Below, piece by piece: positions 35,701 through 50,784 of a stretch of DNA of 64,000 nucleotides. Position 1 is the stretch's first letter. Each line of letters starts with the position of its first letter. Source of the stretch: Grammothele lineata (Eukaryota > Basidiomycota > Agaricomycetes > Polyporales > Polyporaceae); contig NDFF03000018.1 of NCBI GenBank assembly GCA_002150815.3, positions 62,001 through 126,000 on the forward strand, given 5' to 3'. The translations under genes and the position numbers were made by a program. The notes under the pieces were generated by a model that was not told where the DNA came from, ran no database searches, and saw nothing but the letters and a program-made list of their open reading frames with translations.

Positions 35701-38700
35701 GGCCGTGAGCGCGAAGAGCTCTTCGTTAGGTGCTTAGAGAGCATGTATGACGCTGTTCACCTGCCCGAAGTCCAGGAGAAAGCGGAGAAGACGCTCGTCG
35801 AAGTTGTTCGTTTCTTGTTCTCTGCGGAGGTTCGCAGATATTCTGTGAAGGACGCCTCGGCACGCCGTTATCCCAGCCCCGTCTTCACCTGCTACCTGGA
35901 CGCATTCGCTCGCGGTCTGGCTCGTGACAAAGCAGAAGAAGGCAAGCGCGTCCTGGCGCTCGTTAGCGCGTCCATCCGCGAACTAGTTTCGCTAGGAGCA
36001 ACGTCCGACGTCGCCAATGAGGTTTTTGCTACCCTGCACCAGGTCGCCAACCGGTTCGTCTCTCTTTGCCTTGAGGAGACCTGGACGAGACGCAGCGCGG
36101 GATGCGGAGGTATCAAGATCATGACAGAGGTCCCAGACCTCGGCGTTCGGTGGATCAATGACCGCGAGGTTGACCTGGTCCGCATGCTCCTTCACGTTCT
36201 TAAAGACGTGCCCCACGATTTGCCCCACGATGCGGACTCCGTCGTTGACGTTCTCAACCGCGTCCTTCGAGTGAGCACCGTGGATGCTTCCGCGGCCGAG
36301 AACGATCAAAACCGCGAAAATAAGCTCTCCCACGTCATAGGACTTTTCTTCGCAGAGCTCTCTAGTCCTAACGCCACCGTGCGTAACGCAGCACAAGGCT
36401 GCATCGCCCTGCTTTCGGAGCTTAGCGGGAAGGCTATCGTCGACCTTCTCATGCCTCATCGCGACAGAATGCTTGCTTCCATCTACACCAAGCCCCTCCG
36501 TGCGCTTCCTTTCCCACTCCAGATCGGTATGATCGAAGGGATTCGCTACTGTATCAGCCTCCAGCCACCACTCCCGGAGCTTAACGAGGAGTTGCTACGT
36601 CTCCTTCATGAGACGTTGGCATTAGCTGATGCTGACGACGCTGCTCTAGTGGGCCGGAACAATCCCCGACAGAGCGCAATCGAGATCGTCAAGTTGCGTG
36701 TTGCCTGCATCAAACTGTTGACGGCGTCCATGCCCATGACAGACTTCTTTTCCAAGCAAGCGCAGACGCGCCAGAGGTATGCTCACCTCTTAGTCGCCAT
36801 TACCGCGCGCTGATCATTGTCTGTAGGGTGACGGGCGTGTACTTCAAGTCACTTTATTCGCCCATACAGGAAGTGAAAGACGTCGCTCATGAAGGGTTGC
36901 GGATGGTGCTCACGCACCAATCAAGACTTCCCAAGGAGCTGCTGCAGACTGGCCTCCGTCCTATCCTCATGAACCTAGCGGACCCCAAGCGCCTCTCTAT
37001 TCCTGGCCTTGAAGGACTAGCTCGGCTTTTGGAGCTGCTTACGAACTACTTCAAAGTAGAGATCGGCCATAAGCTCTTGGACCACTTCCGGATTGTCGCC
37101 GATCCCCAGATGCTGCAAGCGTCGTCGAGGCTCCCGCTCATGGAAAATGATGGGATCAAGAAGCTTGTCTGCCTCGCAAACATATTCCACCTCCTTCCCT
37201 CCGCCGCCAATATATTCCTCGAGAACCTGGTGAACGCGGTCGTCCAGACAGAGTCGGCGTTGCATTTTGCTGGGGAAAGCCCGTTCTCCGCGCCGTTGGC
37301 GAGGTATCTTGACCGTTATCCATCCGACGCAATGGACTACTTCATTCGGCATCTTGCGTTTCCGATGCAAATCCGCACCCTCCGCAGCATCTTACGCGCT
37401 AAGCTTGCACCAAACCTGTTGCGAGAGCTTAATGCCAGATCTGCGGCGCTCGTGTCGCGGTGCCTCGATAGCAGGGACGCCAACCTCGTTATGCCCGGTC
37501 TGCTACTTTGCTCGGACCTCGCGGAGCTCGTGCCCGACTGGGTCCTGGAGAACAAGTACGCGGTAGACGCAGTGGTAGCTCTATGGAGGGCCGATCTTAG
37601 CGTGGACACTCCTCAGATCCCGTCAGCAGAGCTCCTTCAGAAGTACACCCTTATGCTCTCCATCTTCAAACAAGCTCTAGAGCAATCACCCCGCATCGAC
37701 ATCCTCTTCGAGCTCGTGAATATCTTCATCCGCAGACAGCCTCTAGACGTGGTCAGCGTCATTCAGTTCCTTTACCGACATGTCGCTTTGAGCAAGGACC
37801 TAGCCTTCCGCCGCAATGTCCTCACTCGCTTCTTAGTCTGGTTCGAAGACCCGTCCTATTCAACTGCCCAAAAGGCGCTCTTCCTTCAATACGTTGTCAC
37901 CCCTACTCTCCTCATGCATGCGATCCACGCCCCCGACAAGGCCGGCTTATTGGACAATGACATGGTGCTGCGCATCCACAAGCTGATATTCCAACCAATG
38001 TCGTCCGCCGAAGGCATGGCTAACACCTTCCCTGACGCTGATGATCATTTCAAGATCGAACTCTTGCGCTTTGCGACGGTGATGGTCCAACACTATCACG
38101 ATCTCCTACATGAGGTGAAGAAGGATATCATCAAGTGTGCCTGGGTGTTCATATCGAGCGAAGACTCCCTCGTCAAGTGCACAGCGTATGTGCTCGCCGC
38201 TCGCTTCTTCGACGTGATCGAAGGTCCCACGAAATTTGTTCTGTCGCTGTGGGGCGGTCTCCTCAAGCTCCCAAATGCTGAGTGCAAAGTCCTCGTTCGG
38301 CAGGCTCTCGATATCCTAGCCCCTATCCTTTCCCGATCGCACATGCAAATCGCAGAGGCCGGATACCCGCAGTGGGCCAGAACGACCAGACGCCTCTTGG
38401 CAGAAGATGGCGTTAACTATAACCAGACCAACCTCGTCTACTACCTCATTGTCTCTCACCCCGCCCTCTTCTATCCTGTTCGCGCTCTTTTCGTGCCACA
38501 TATCGTCAACCACCTGGGGAAACTTGGCTTGATGTCAAACGCTAGCCTCGAAGTCAAGAGTCTGACCATCGATATCGTCCAGGTCATTTTCGATTGGGAA
38601 CAGAAGGGAGCGCCTATCGGTAGCGCAGCTCCATCTACTTCGACAACGTCGGACGGGTGGTCCACTCCTCTGAGCCTCAGAGAGGCCATCATCAGTTACC

Positions 38701-41700
38701 TAATACGCCTAGCTACCAGCCTTCACGATCCGCAGTCGCGTCCTCACATCGTACCTAAGGCTCTAGCGCTTCTACGCAGCCTTGTGTCCCCGGAGGGTTG
38801 GAGCGACGTGAACGTCAAGCTCAACTTCTTCTCTCGCGCCTTGGAACAGGTTGGTAGTGTTGAAGCCTATTACGTATGGTGACTAATGCACCCTTAGAAC
38901 GATCTAGCGGACGATGCGCAGAAGTTACAAGCAATTAATAACGCCAAAGTCCTGCAGACCGTATCTGCCGATCGAGATGACGCGTGGTACCAAGCTAACG
39001 CCCCCATCCTGACTAAATTGGTACGCAAGGGGATGCTCTGTGAGGAGCAGATCCTGCAAGATTGCCTCTACCCTGTCGTCGATCGCCTGCTTCGCCTCTT
39101 CCCGCTTCCGAAGGAAGAAGACCAACAGCCTCAAGGGGAAATCTCCGAGTTTCATGCGGCCATCCACGCCTCTATATTCGACCTTCTCAGGAGCTCCGAT
39201 AGCCTGCGAATCACGGCCTTACGAGGGTGCCTCCTGATTCTGAAGACCATCGTTCAAGTGGCACCCGAGCGTATCGAGCCATTCTGTGCGCATCTGATGA
39301 AGCTCCTCAGCAAGTTGGTGAAAGACCACATCCATCAGACACCAGGACCAGCAGGGAGCACCTTCGAAGGACTCGTCCGCCTGCTCACTGGCATCCTCGA
39401 AGTCTGTCACATTGCCGTAGCTCATCTCGGTGATCAGAGAAAGTGGCTACTCAGTACGTTGGTGGTCTTGGTCGACAAGTCGAAGAGCATGCCGTTGTGC
39501 AAGTACCTCCTCGAGATTGCGAAAGACTGGGCCATGAACAAGCGTGACGCTTACCCCACTATGAAGGAGAAGGCCAGCCTTCTGCAGAAGATGGTTGCAT
39601 TTGAAAATAGGGGCGACCGAGCGGAGGTCCTCTTTAACAACTACCTCGAGCTCATATACGAAATTTACACGGACCCCTCCCTTCGCCGTAGTGAGCTTAC
39701 TACACGCCTCGAGCAACCTTTCCTGCTTGGTTGTCGTGCCGCCGACTTCACCATTCGCGAGCGGTTCATCGACCTGCTCGACAACAACACACCCCGTTCC
39801 TTGTATAGCCGACTTCTGTTCATTTGTGCCAGTCAGAGTTGGGAGTCTTTAGCGGATCAGAACTGGATCTTCTTGGCGCTGCATCTTCTACTAGGCTCCA
39901 TCGAAGGGGATTTGATCGTCTCCCCCGATCGCAGGGGGACCTTTGACGACTCCTCTTGGCCACAACCGCCATTCCCTCTCGCCCGAGCTTCGTCCTTCAT
40001 CAAACCCCTGCAACGGCTGTTGTTCGCGGATCGACAAGTTGCCCACAACGTCTGGATCTCGGCCTTCCCGGCGGCGTGGGCGTGTCTCTCAAGGAGAGAG
40101 CAGACCGACATTGGGAATCATATGATCAATCTGCTCAGTAAGGAGTATCACATCCGGCAGGCGGAGACAAGGCCCAATGCCATCACTTCACTGTTGGCCG
40201 GCATTCAAGCCTGCTCTACTCCTATGGCTCTTCCTCCCCACCTGGTCAAATATCTTGCAAAGACCTACGGCGCGTGGTATATCGGTGCGGAAATGTTGGA
40301 AGTCTCCCTCACTACCGTTCGAGAAGATGAGGTCGTCATTCGCGACACGGTATACGACGCACTAGCCGAGCTCTATGCGGAGCTTTCCGAGGAAGACGTC
40401 TTTTATGGGCTGTGGCGTCGTCGATCTCTCTATCCCGAGACCAACGCCGGCATTTCCTTTGAACAAGCCGGCATGTGGGACCAAGCTGCCACCATGTACG
40501 AATCTGCCCAGAGTCGTGCCAGGGCAGGTATCCTGCCCTTCTCGGAAGCTGAATTCTGTTTATGGGAAGATCACTGGATTTTGGCATCCGAGAAACTTCA
40601 GCAGTGGGAGCTCCTATTCGAGCTGGGCAAGTCCGAGGGCAATATCGACTTGCAGCTGGAGAGTGCCTGGCGCACGAAGGACTGGGTGGAACATCGGACC
40701 GAGATGGAGAACTACATCAGCCAGTTACGAGATGTCGCCACGCCGCGGCGTCGTACGTTCGAGGCGTTCCTTGCATTGCTCAAGAACCCGGCGGCTATGG
40801 ACAAGAACACTGACTTCACGGGCGCGCTCGACAATGCGACGCAGCTAACGCTCCGCAAATGGGTCACTCTTCCGAACCAATTCTCGGCTGCTCACATTCC
40901 ACTCCTCCAACAGTTCCAGCAATTCATTGAGCTGCAGGAGGCTGTGCAGATTTTCGGCTCCCTGGCCTCTACCAACGCGCAGAATCTCGAAAAGAAGTCC
41001 GGCGACCTGAAAATGATCCTGCAGGCATGGCGGGAACGATTGCCCAACCTTCATGATGACATCACTATCTGGAGTGACCTAGTAGCGTGGCGCCAGAACG
41101 TCTTCAATGCGATCAACAAGACCTACCTTCCCCTCATCCAGCCCGCCAATCAGGGCAGCGCCGCAACTGGCAGCACGAGCACCTTTGGATATCGTGGTTT
41201 CCATGAGACTGCATGGATCATTAACCGATTTGCTCACGTCGCGCGCAAGCACGAACTCCTGGATGTTTGCTTCACTTACCTCAATCGAATCTACACCTTG
41301 CCTAACATCGAGATCTCTGAAGCGTTCCTCAAACTCCGAGAGCAGGCCCGCTGCCACTACCAGAAGCCGGGTGACCTTCAGGCCGGTCTCGAGGTCATCA
41401 ATAACACGAATTTGATGTACTTCTCCAATTCGCAGAAAGCCGAGTTCTTCACTCTGAAGGGGATGTTCTACGCAAGGCTTGGTCGTAACGAAGAAGCGAA
41501 CGGTGCATTCGGACATGCCGTCCAAATGGACATGTTCCAAGCGAAGTCGTGGGCAGCTTGGGGCAAATATAACGACAAGATGTTCAGAGAGGTACCAAGC
41601 GATATGTCTTTCGCTTCGAATGCAGTCAGCTGCTATCTGCAAGCCGCCGGTCTTTACAAGAACAGGAAGAGCCGCCCCCTTCTCACCCGAGTATTATGGC

Positions 41701-44290
41701 TACTTAGCATCGACGATCAAACTCTCGCTATCTCACAGGCATTTGACAAGTACAAAGGCGATGCTGCATTTTGGTATTGGATCACCCTGATTCCGCAGCT
41801 GTGTCTGTCAGTGTCACAGAGAGAAGCAAAACAAGCCCGCTATATACTCCTCAACCTTGCGAAGCTCTATCCACAGGTCAATGTTGCACTAATATATCTT
41901 CCGGTTGTGCGCTGACAAGTTTTCGCAGGCCCTTTTCTTCCCTCTGCGTACGACCAAGGAAGACATGTACCTGGTTCGGCGACAAGCTCAAGTTCAAGCA
42001 GCAGCGGCCGCGAAGGCGAATACAGCTGATGGTAGGTCATGTAGACTATAATATCCAATCAAGAACCATAATCAGCGTCTATTATAGGCACTGCCAAGGG
42101 CGAAGATGGCAGCACGTCTACTCAGTCCTCTCCCAACAAGGATGGTCAACAACGTCCTATTCCTGAGCTATCTATCCCTCTTGCCACACGTCAGTCGTGG
42201 GATCTCATCGACGAGATCGTTCAGATCTTGAAGACTGCTTTCCCCCTCTTAATCCTCACTTTGGAGACTGTCATCGAGCATGTTGCCCAGCGGTTCAAGG
42301 CGTCACCCGAGGAAGAGATCTATCGCCTTACGTGCATGCTGTTGCAGGATGCAATGCAGGTACGTCATAGGCCCGTGGTACACGACGTGAAGATCGCTGT
42401 TGACTAGGCCGTCAGCACTACATTCTGCGGATGCCAAGTGACGATGACGGCGCCCTCGCTCCTCAAACTGTCAATACTCTTGTTCGTCTCGCCGTAAACC
42501 TGAATGGTAGCGCCCGGGTACGTCTGGTCCTCAGGCCCAAGATCGCATGAGGGCTCATTCTTTTCACAGAAGGAGTATGAAGATGACTTCATCAAGAGCA
42601 AGCCCAACTTGACGGAGTACATCAGAAAGCTCCAGCAGTGGCGAGACAAGTATGAACGTCTGCTTGATGCTCGACCTCGGGTGCAATCTCTCGACAACCT
42701 TAGTCACTATCTCATCGAATTCCAATACACTAAGTTCGACGAGGTGGAGGTTCCTGGGCAGTACACAGAGGTAGGTTTCCGCCTTGGCTTATTGTTCGCT
42801 TAATGGACGCCTCTTGCAGGACAAGGACAACAACCAAAATTTCGTCCGCATCCGTCGGTTCGGACCCAAATTCGAGAATTGTCGTTCACATGGCTATTGC
42901 TGGAGACGGCTGACCATCAAGGGTCACGATGGGTCGTCGACGTCGTTTGCCGTGCAGTTGCCGTCTGGGCGCCATTGCCGCAGAGAAGATAGGACTGCCC
43001 AAATCTTCCGTACTCTGAATAGGTACGTGGATTCACTTGCATGTTGAGCTTTGACTGATGCATAATCAGCACCTTGAGTCGGAAGAAGGAATCACGCAGA
43101 CGCAACCTGCATTTCCACCTCCCCGCGGCGGTGTCATGTGCTCCCAATCTTCGTCTTCTCCAGAACGACGCCTCCTATATCACCTTCGGCGACATCTATG
43201 ACCAACACTGTGAAGATATGGGAATGGCACGCGAAGAGCCCGTAATAATGATTGGGGAGAAAGTGAAGACCACGTTGCGAGAGTTCAAGCAGAGGAACGG
43301 CCGATCCGTCAGTGCCTTGATAGCCCACCTACAGTCCCTTCTCTTACGTCTCTTTAGCCCAACAAAATGGAGTACTATAGTCTCAAGAAGGAGCTCCTAG
43401 ACGAAGTAATGGTGAAAGCGATCCCAGAAGACGTGCTGACCCGTGTACGTAGTCACTTCCGTTATCAGTTAGCGTTCTAATGTGAAGCATAGTTCATGAT
43501 GCGCACCATGGGCACCCCCAACGAGCTGTGGCGTATGCGGAAGGAAATCGCGTTGCAGCTTGCTGCGACAAGTTTCATGACGTATTTTGTCTGCCTTGGA
43601 AGCCGTGTTCCGTCGCGATTCCATTGGTCTAGGGCGACAGGCCAGATTGCGATGAGCGAAATCCTGCCAGGTACTACGCATTTTGATTTGGAGGTTTACC
43701 AGTCTGACAGATTACTCCTAGGGAGTACCTCAGCAAACCCGATGTTCGCCTCTACGGATTCCGTTCCATTCCGCTTCACTCCCAACTTCCAACATCTGCT
43801 TGGGCCGATTCTGACGGAAGGCGTCCTTGCAAGCGGCATCATGGCCATCGCTCGATGCTTGACCGAGCCGGAGGTGAGAACATAATCTTGAGGCAGCCGA
43901 AGTGCGCTGACATCCTGGCGGTTAGTGTGAGCTCGACCAGCAGCTCTGTCTGTTCGCCCGTGACGAAATGATGACGTGGCTACACCAACATCACCGAGGC
44001 AGGGTACCTCCGGTCGACACGAACTTCCGCATGAATGTCACTACCAATATCGACGCCATTATCAAGCGCACTGAGACGATGGCTTGCAAGGCGGAGAGAG
44101 AGCAGGTACGTCGTATAATCTGGTCGGAGAATGTTCTGCGGACGCTTATACTGTGTGAACTGTGCAGCTGCAACCCTCACAGAATGCCAATACCGCCACC
44201 GCTATTCAATCCGTTGACACCCTGATCTCTAGCTCTACCAACCCGATGAACCTGGTGAAAATGACGGAGATCTATGTCCCTTGGTTCTAG
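32757..44290 (+). CDS. TRA1: TRA1/TRRAP, PIKK-family pseudokinase of SAGA and NuA4
   Basis: Tra1 is the activator-binding subunit shared by the SAGA and NuA4 histone acetyltransferase complexes. The ATG at 32757 gives MDNPPSLHTAGDLEMRAARV; the first intron joins GIGTHRTDLKTKYTVACELR. About 3000 residues of HEAT-type helices follow (e.g. LVYILRNDNEEMGTISCKMM, GGRNRKLLEKDPSFDYSQHT), then FAT-type repeats (SAWRTKDWVEHRTEMENYIS, GMFYARLGRNEEANGAFGHA) and a kinase-like domain (FVRIRRFGPKFENCRSHGYC, SRATGQIAMSE, PNFQHLLGPILTEGVLASG). The catalytic loop reads LGSRVPSRFHWSRATG instead of DRHxxN, so it is a pseudokinase. FATC ends TNPMNLVKMTEIYVPWF, keeping the terminal Phe. About 3550 aa with relatively few introns. 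Confidence 0.96.
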
Positions 44291-44415
44291 TAATGCTTGT
44301 ATTTTTGTTGCAAGATGCCCACTCTGAGCCTCCTGGATGTTGTATCTGTACTTGTATCGCATTGCTCCTATACTATAGCTATTGCATAATGCCATCTGTC
44401 CTAAGCACCCAGTCG

Positions 44416-46381
44416 CTACATGCGATGGAAACCTTCCGTCTGTCTGAAAGCATTGATGTCTCGCTCGCTTGAAACCATCATCTGCGACTCATGTTTAGGA
44501 AAGTGATCTACGGCATGATTGGCAAACACACCTCTTCGGCCATGTTGTAGATCTCCGACCCGGGTCTGTTGTACATCATTGCGTTGGCGAACATGAGAAA
44601 AATGTCCCGTTGAAACTCGAGCGAATTCGATATGAAGCCATCCTTGAAGCGCGACTTGATTGTTTTGAGGTCCATGGGCCGCTTAACGATGTCGTGGTAA
44701 TCCGGTGCTTCTGACTTTTTGATCGGGTTGTGGAAGATATTCCCGTATCGATGCTGGGAGATCTGCGAGTGAAGCATACCAATCATGTTCTGGAACCGCT
44801 TGGATACGACTGGGGTGTCGCCGATACCGGAACCTTGTCGTTGACTCCGCCGCGTCCTAGCCGAGCCTACGGACGGCTGAGGCTCTGGATTCAAGGGCGT
44901 CTGAGGGGCGGACCGACCTTCGTCGTCGTCGACAGGTTCGGACTCCTCTCTTGGCCGCTTCCTCTCGCGCTGCTCGCCCATCATGGTTATATCTTCGTCT
45001 GTAGCTTTGCGCTTTCCTAAGAACAGTATGAACATCCTGAAAAGAGACGCAGAGCAGCATTGACGAACCTTCTGCCCGTGCAGAACTCTCTTGTTCATGC
45101 TCATCTTTCTCCGTCTCCTCCGCGGTTTCATGAATGTCACGTTCGGTAGAAGTGTCTTCCATGGCAGTGTCCGCCGCAATGCCGCTAGAAGATTTAGTCG
45201 GACCAAGCTCAGCTTGGGCGGTTTCTTTGTCCACTTCCATGTCGTCCGCCGTATTCCCTTCGGGAGATTCGGGCTGGCTGAAGTCTGCTTGCGCTCCTTC
45301 CCCTTCTTGTGTCTCTGCAGTAGGCTTATCTGAGCCAAAGTCGTCAATTAGCTCATTCACAGCTTCATTATCGGACCTTTCCTCCTGCATGAGAGCTGAT
45401 GAGTAAAGAACGACCGGGGCATATCAAGAAAACGTCATGCACCTTTTCTTCTGCTTCTGCCTCCGGCTCAGGCGCAGGCTCTGAATCGGACAGTTCGATC
45501 ACATCGTCGTTCGCAGATGGCTTTTCCAGTGAAATGGACGTTGAGACATTTTTGATCCGTATACAACAATGTACAGACCTGTGGTGATGCGAGGCTTTGC
45601 TTTGCTTGATCCGGTCCAGGATCAGCCCCCTCCTCTTCCTCTTCAACTGCATTAGCAAACTTGGCCGACTGAGCGGTCTCTTCATCGGGTTCCGTCGTGA
45701 CTAGCACGGATTGCTCAATCATGGGTTCAAGGCCCATAGATGTAAGGATCCTGTGGTCCCATGCACCGCTCCGAATCTCGTCTATCTCTATAACTAGATT
45801 CCTGAAACTGTCGTTCAGTGGACGAGTTGCAGCACCTAGTTTCATAAGCTCACTTGAACTTCGTTTCCTCGGCTGCAATGAGCTCCCTCAGCTCGGCGAC
45901 ACGCGCGACATAGAATCGTTGCGCCAACCTCAGGTGCTTCTGTGCTGTAACGCTTGTCGATAAATGCTTCCGTATACGGCCAGGTCATGACACTCACAGC
46001 GAGGAGCAGTTTCAGTCTCAGACCTTGTTGGATGTATTAGTGATAGGCTACATTTCCGTCTACTACTGTAAGTCTTACGTTTCGAGTCCAGCTTCTTCCA
46101 TAAGGTATTTGTACAGCGTCGAGCATGACTACATGAAACGAACGATATGAGTACGCGTGCTTCTGGTGGCAACCAGAACGTGTCCTGACTTGTGGTGTGA
46201 AGACACCCTGCGGTTGAGTGATGAGGGGATGTTTTGAGAGCAGCCGCGACACGTCTTGCCACGAATCGGAGCCAAATTCGTGTACCGCTTGGGCGAAGAT
46301 GAGTCGTTCGACGTTGTTGAGTGCGGAGGCGTTGAGCTCTGGCGTAGACGTTGCCTTGCGTGTCCGGACTCCGGAGGCCAT
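44416..46381 (-). CDS. BRD8-like SANT and bromodomain protein
   Basis: Starts MASGVRTRKATSTPELNASA. The N-terminal SANT-like region VERLIFAQAVHEFGSDSWQD plus VSRLLSKHPLITQPQGVFTP and CSTLYKYLMEEAGLE matches BRD8. A charged, acidic middle region follows (DEDEEVG-like and Glu-rich stretches). The C-terminal bromodomain shows FQNMIGMLHSQISQHRYGNI, NPIKKSEAPDYHDIVKRPMD, LKTIKSRFKDG and MFANAMMYNRPGSEIYNMAE with the acetyl-lysine Asn. A final intron (gtgtgtttg ... gtcgcag) joins EMMVSSERDINAFRQTEGFH and RM before the stop. Reading through that intron gives an alternative end (EVCLPIMP), which lacks the expected last helix. BRD8 is a TIP60/NuA4 subunit in animals. The gene is convergent with TRA1 (126 bp between stops). 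Confidence 0.85.
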
Positions 46382-46756
46382 GATAGAGAGGGGAACGAGG
46401 TTCTAGGATGAAATGAGTAGGGAGGTATACATTGCGGGACCGGCTCCAAAGGCGGCGGGCACGAACTTCAACTTCGCTGGATCCGCTGTCGCCACCGCCG
46501 TCGCGCCCGACGCCGGACGCGACTCGGACGCGCGCCCGTCACGGGTCCGGGCCGCCGACGATGGCCGGCCTCGGACGGGGGGGCGGTGATGGCCGATCCG
46601 GTGCAACTTGTACATGCAAGTCACGGAGCTGTCACCGACTGTCACCGAGCACCCCGGAATCTAGCATGGGGTAACGCGTTACGTCACCTGTTGCCCACCC
46701 CAGGAGACGGTGACGACGCCCGTTTGGGCTGCGCCTGCGTTTGTCCTCCGTCCACC
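46382..46756. promoter_or_regulatory. Divergent promoter region between the BRD8-like gene and PEP4
   Basis: 375 bp, very GC-rich at 46440-46600. It contains two close tgtcaccga copies (near 46629-46652). No gene seen; acting as a shared promoter is inferred from position. Confidence 0.5.
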
Positions 46757-48315
<1,559 letters not shown>

Positions 48316-48638
48316 TTTTGATGGATCGGATGGACCTATAATCACATTGCATTCACGGCGTCACGTTTTCCACTTCTCTGATACGTATATGTATAGTATT
48401 CCGTCGTTCATGGCATTCAACTTGTAAGCGTTTGTGAGCTGAAATTGGCCTACTTCGTGAGGTTACCTGCGTTGCGTATCAGACGAATGATTTCATGATT
48501 GAACGCGTCAATGGGGCTCGAGCGTCAATCATCCAAGTACGGCTTTCTGGTGACGTCTTTGACGAGTCGCCGCCACACACTTAGTTCCTCGCCTGCTTTG
48601 GATCCTGCTCAATTCACATTGTCTTTGAGTCCTATCAA
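48316..48638. other. Intergenic: PEP4 3' UTR and upstream of the DCAF gene
   Basis: 323 bp between same-strand genes. AT-rich at 48330-48450, consistent with a 3' UTR. No additional gene is supported. Confidence 0.55.
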
Positions 48639-50784
48639 ATGCCGCATATATCCCGCCATTACCACGAAGCCGTTGCTCAATCTCCGGCATCTATGCGGTG
48701 TCGCAAGTGGAAGGAAACTTGTCTCTCGGCATCGTATTTCAGCGGTCGCCTGGATAGAGTCAAAGTCTTGGGCGACAACTCCGCTGGGCATACAGGGTGC
48801 GTGATCGACGCTGGTGTCGTTGTAAATTGCCTTCATCGAGTGTTACAACAGATGTGTAAACGCGCTTTCTTGGGACAAAGATGGAGATGTGCTCGTTAGC
48901 AGCGGCGACGATACAACGTAAGCCTTCAAGAGTAGCCGCCAACACATAAAAGTAACATACAGTTCGAAGCATACGGCTATGGCGGATGGACCACAGCGAC
49001 ATATCAGAACACTACCCATTCAAATGTGACACTGTTATAAACACCGGCCATAGGGCGAACGTGTTCAGTGCGCAGATGCTTCCTCATTCATCTCGCATGT
49101 GCGTGACACCATCTGTTGCAATCGGAGTTGCCTGATGGTGAAGCAGCGTTACTGTCGCCGGGGACCGTCAAGTACGTGTCTTTGACCATGAGAAAGCCGT
49201 CGGACAACCTAGACATACGGGAGAGACGGAATATACGACTCAGGAGGCGGTCATGCGAGTCATTCGCTGCCACTCAGGGCGTGTTAAGAGAGTCATTACG
49301 GAGGATAGCCCTGACTTATTTTTGACCGTAGCAGAGGTTTGTAATAATCATGGCCATCTTTGAGCGACATATACGCTAAACCTCATCCTGTCCAGGATGG
49401 AACAGTCCGCCAACACGACCTCCGGGTATTCCACACATGTCGAGAAGGTCCTTGCCCCGCGCCTTTAGTGCGGGTCAACCACGAGCTGTCGTCTTTCGCT
49501 CTCTCTCCCCTCACACCCTATCAACTTGTGGTCGCAGGTTCTTCGCCATTTGTGGGTTCAGTAATATTGTTCTAATGGTCAACTAATTATCGTCTCGTCA
49601 GGCGTACCTTTTTGACCGGCGTCACGCTGGCCGACAGTTTCGGGAAGAGTGGGGGCAACCTCCAGCCGACGGCCAATTGACAACCTGCGTCCGGAGATTT
49701 GGCAGGACCATGCGTGGGCAGCACGAACGGAAAGGCCGCGAACACATTACGGGCGCCAGGATGGCTTCATCCAACGGTTATGAAGTTCTTCTATGTGGGT
49801 CGCATCTCGTGGATTGCGTGCCATGGCCGGATGACTGAGCCTCTGGTTATGTTATTCTAGCATACAGTGCCGATGCGATATACCTCTATTCAACCCAGGA
49901 TGATCCTGGGCGCACAAGTATGGCTAGTGAGGAACACACCCTCTTGCGGCCAAACAAACGACGGAGCCTGGGTAAACAAGGATCGGCCCCGAATACTTCC
50001 GCGGAAGAAACACAGCAAGGAGTTATAGACCGCGACGCCATGATGGAAGAAGATATCGAGCGCATCCTCACTGCCGTTAGCAGCGCAAGTTCTGGCTCCG
50101 GATCCGGATCCGCCGAGCATTCTCTTCTGTTGGATGAAGATATGGATGGCGCCGACAGCCGTGTCGACGATGATGAAGAGGACGGCGACTCCTCTGATGA
50201 GGGTGAACCGCTAGGTGATTCGCATTACAGCGACGTCCCGGTGGTTTTGCCCAGATCGCGATACGTAGGCGTGTGCAATGTAGAGACCATCAAGGATGGT
50301 GCGTCTTCGGGCCTACCTCAGGCTCTCCACCCTATACTAGGCTAAACTATGCTCGCAGTCAACTTTCTTGGGCCACGAGATGAATTCGTTGTGTCTGGCT
50401 CTGATGATGGCCACTGGTTTATCTGGGAGAAAGATAGTGGAAGGCTCCACGACATTTTGGAGGGCGACGGTAGTGTTGTCAACGTCGTCGAGAGTCACCC
50501 GCATCTTCCTTTAGTTGCGGTGAGCGGCATTGACCATTCAGTCAAGGTGGGTCACGGCTTTGGTAGCTATTCGCATTACTTCGCGTCTGATGTGGCCGTG
50601 GAAGCTTTTTGCCCCCACTTCGGAACCCGCTAGCAAATTCTCTCGGTTGGATACGGCCGACTCCATCATGAGTCGCAATGCATCAGCGCCTCGGAGGAGC
50701 GACCTTTCCAGCATGGTTATGTATTACCGACTGGCACGCAGGATGGTGGAAGAGGGGGAACAGACGGAGTGCACCTTTCAGTGA
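48639..50784 (+). CDS. WD40-repeat DCAF-like protein (CUL4-DDB1 substrate receptor type)
   Basis: Ten exons (48639-48697, 48743-48796, 48852-48917, 48970-49098, 49147-49336, 49396-49551, 49602-49794, 49861-50298, 50359-50546, 50605-50784) give an uninterrupted 550-aa frame. It reads [147 protein letters not shown] and [20 protein letters not shown]. After an acidic insert come [20 protein letters not shown] and [17 protein letters not shown]. The QHDLR and FDRRH repeats resemble DWD boxes that bind DDB1. It is closest to the WDTC1/DCAF6/DCAF8 group, though TPRs are not visible. Start choice is fairly but not fully certain. Confidence 0.82.

Noticed and set aside
44508..44530. BRD8-like protein ending at EVCLPIMP with the stop at 44508
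   Set aside because: A consensus intron (gtgtgt ... gtcgcag) follows MAEE and leads to EMMVSSERDINAFRQTEGFH, which restores the last bromodomain helix.
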